From NCBI RefSeq assembly GCF_000699445.3, contig NC_067202.1, forward strand, positions 5,040,458-5,104,457: a DNA stretch of 64,000 nucleotides. The letters are read 5' to 3'. Positions within the stretch are counted from its first letter, which is position 1, and the number at the start of each line of letters is the position of its first letter. Positions 58,601 through 61,600 of the stretch are shown here, piece after piece. This DNA comes from Schistosoma haematobium (lineage: Eukaryota > Platyhelminthes > Trematoda > Strigeidida > Schistosomatidae). Both the position numbers and the translations under genes were made by a program. The notes beneath the pieces were generated by a model that worked only from the letters and a program-made list of their open reading frames with translations, did no database searches and was not told the DNA's origin.

Positions 58601-61600
58601 AGTCCCGGATTGGACATCAACTTTGGGATGCAGGTACATCCAGCTGACGATTTTCGATTAAGAAGAATTGTGCATCCCGAATCCCACTATCCATCTCTGT
58701 TTATAAGAGTCTATTCACTTTGTTTTTTTTCCATTCATATATGTTTATTTCCTGCGTAAATAATCACCTTTACAATTTATAATAAATTATAGGGACATTA
58801 GTCCAACGTGGTGGAGGTCCATTAACTGCTTCCATGATGACTGACCCATCAATTGGTAGCGGTATTAATGGTGTACCAATGAATGCTGTTTATTATCGTG
58901 GCAGTCAGCAGGCATTACATATGTACCCTAATGGAATGAGTACTCCTCAATCTCAACAACAACATCATCAAGGTGGCGGTGGTGTATATCAATCAAATCA
59001 ACAACAGGCATTTTATATGCAACAACAAATGCAACATGCTCAAATGTATCCAGGTTATTTTAGTCCACAGCCTCAGTCGCATTTCGATTCTATGGGACAT
59101 ATGTAAGTTGTATCCACTGTCGTTGTTATCGTTGTCGTTATCGTCAATTTCATCTCATCATTCAAATTTGGATTGATGAGTAAATAAATAAATACAAATG
59201 ATTTTCTCTTATCAGGCGATTCACTTGAACTTTTGAGTATGTAGGGTGATATAGTTCTGTGCTTGGGGTAGATAGATGTCGACAAAATCTTGTGACCGCT
59301 TTAAGCAACAATTCAAGGATGTTTGTGATATGATTCTCTACCTCGAAGTACAAAATATCACTTCAGAATTGGTCTGTGTCAGCACCTGAGTTAATGATAG
59401 GAAGTGAAGTAGTCGAGTCTATCGACCACTTCATTCATCTGTAATGTTTGACCAGCTCTAATGATTTGGTGTCTGACGAAATGTTGACCCATGGATTGAG
59501 AAAACTGATTTGTCGTTTGTCTAGTTGAGTCATCTGTGACATAGACGATGATATATCCGTCTAGTAGTGAGAAGACGAGTTTACTGAACATCAGTTCATC
59601 CCGTTCTACTCTGTTCATGTGAAAGATTACAATGCAAAACAGGGGGTATTTTTAAGCCATCCTAGTATTCGATGATTGATGTGTTGGAAATCTCGTTGAT
59701 GTATATACATGTGTGTGTGTTCGTTGTTATGATGGATTGAGTAATGAGGAGGTTAGACACAGAGTAGTAGACAAACGTGACGAATCGATGGATGATGTGT
59801 TGAATGTTGATCAAGTGAGATTGCTGGAATATGTGTTAGGTTATATATGCCGAACGAGTGACAGTTTCGATTGACGATGTTGTCTAGTGTGGGCGTGGGT
59901 CGTAACAAGGTTGAGTAGGGTGAAAAGAATACATGACGTGTCAGTGTTTGAAGTTGATGAGTATCAGACTGATGGATGTGAGTAGTCGTAGATGTAGGTG
60001 TAGACTATGTGATTGTATGTGTTGGTATTGGTCGTTGTGATAATCTGAATGAATGATTATATATTTTGTGTGACATATCTGAGAATCGTTTTGTACTGGT
60101 TGAGTTGTATTCACTCTTTGTGTTCCTGTGTTTAAAAATCTCCTTATATCCGCTTTCTTCTTTTTCCTTTACCTAATAATTTCTACTATTACCACCCATA
60201 TTACTCTGAGATTCACAAACAAATCATACGATTTTTATCTGTGCTTTATCATCCAGTCAATATGATTACTTTTCTCTGTTTTTCTTACTTTTATTTAGGC
60301 ATCATAATTTCAATCATACTGACGGCGAATCGGTCTATTCATATTTTAGCCAACAAGATATGAATCAACCTGGTCCACACCAACATTTAAATCCATTGCC
60401 TGAAGAAAATCAAGTGGGTTTATTTAGTGATTATTGTTCATTAGAATTTCTTCATGATGTTCAGTATTAATTTCACTGAATTTCAATCATGTAGATTTTA
60501 ATGTGTCTATGCTTATATGTGTTTTAGTTATTTCCACTACATTATAATGCTTTATTATGAATCTGCATTGTATACCTGACTGACAATAACTGTAAATAAA
60601 TCGGTATTATAGATATTCTTCTGTTTCCATGGAAGGACAACACTGTAAGAGCTAGGAAACACCTGTTACTCGAAGATGATAGGTGACAGCTTATTACTAC
60701 ACGGTGGCACGTAACACGAAATCCCTAGTGTATCAGAATTTCCTCCTGATCACCCACCATCAACCACACAACTTGATTTACTCATTCCTTCTGTGTCTTA
60801 TTTAAACTAATCTAATTATTTTTCCTTTTCTAAAAATAAGCTAAATCAATGTGAAAATGGTCCCGGTTACGTGGACTCTAGTATTCAAACAGCTGATATG
60901 AATGACGGGGGTGATGGCACAACAGCGACGGCGGCAGTAGGCACGACTACAGAACCTGGTACCGGCGGTAGTCCAGTCGCCGGTGGTGGTAGTCATCGCC
61001 ATCATCGTCGAAGGAGACGTAAACAGTCACAACAACAACAATCCCAGTCATTGTCACAACAACCCGCAGATATGTCGGACACATCAAGAAATGTTGGTGT
61101 CGATGATCCCGCTACTTGTGGCGGCGGTGGGATGGTGATGATGGACCGTTTACAAAACCAAGCTCAATCAGTTCGTGGTTCACAAATGGTAAAGAAAAAG
61201 TCATTAAACTGTTTTCCTATCTCTCTCTGTCATGATGATTACTTTTTTTGTTTAAAACTCGTGAAGAAGAGTTTCTGTTAAATATGTATGACAGGTGGTG
61301 TTAACGACAATGATCTGTTGAACATAATAATTATACAGCCTTTCGAAACTATGATGATTACGAACATTTGACAAAAAGAGAGAGCAAGATTTGTCACAAG
61401 CTTTTATTAAGGTTAGATGTATGTTTCGTCATTGTCCTAGACTTATCAGCTGCATATAAACCTTTACATCATTGACATTCGAACCCGGCACCTTTCACTG
61501 TAAATATCACTGCGTTATCTATTAAGTTACAGAGTTCAGATAACCAAATCAGCTTGTGCACTGAGTATGAAGAAAAAAGTTTGTATTTTCCTGTTTTCGA

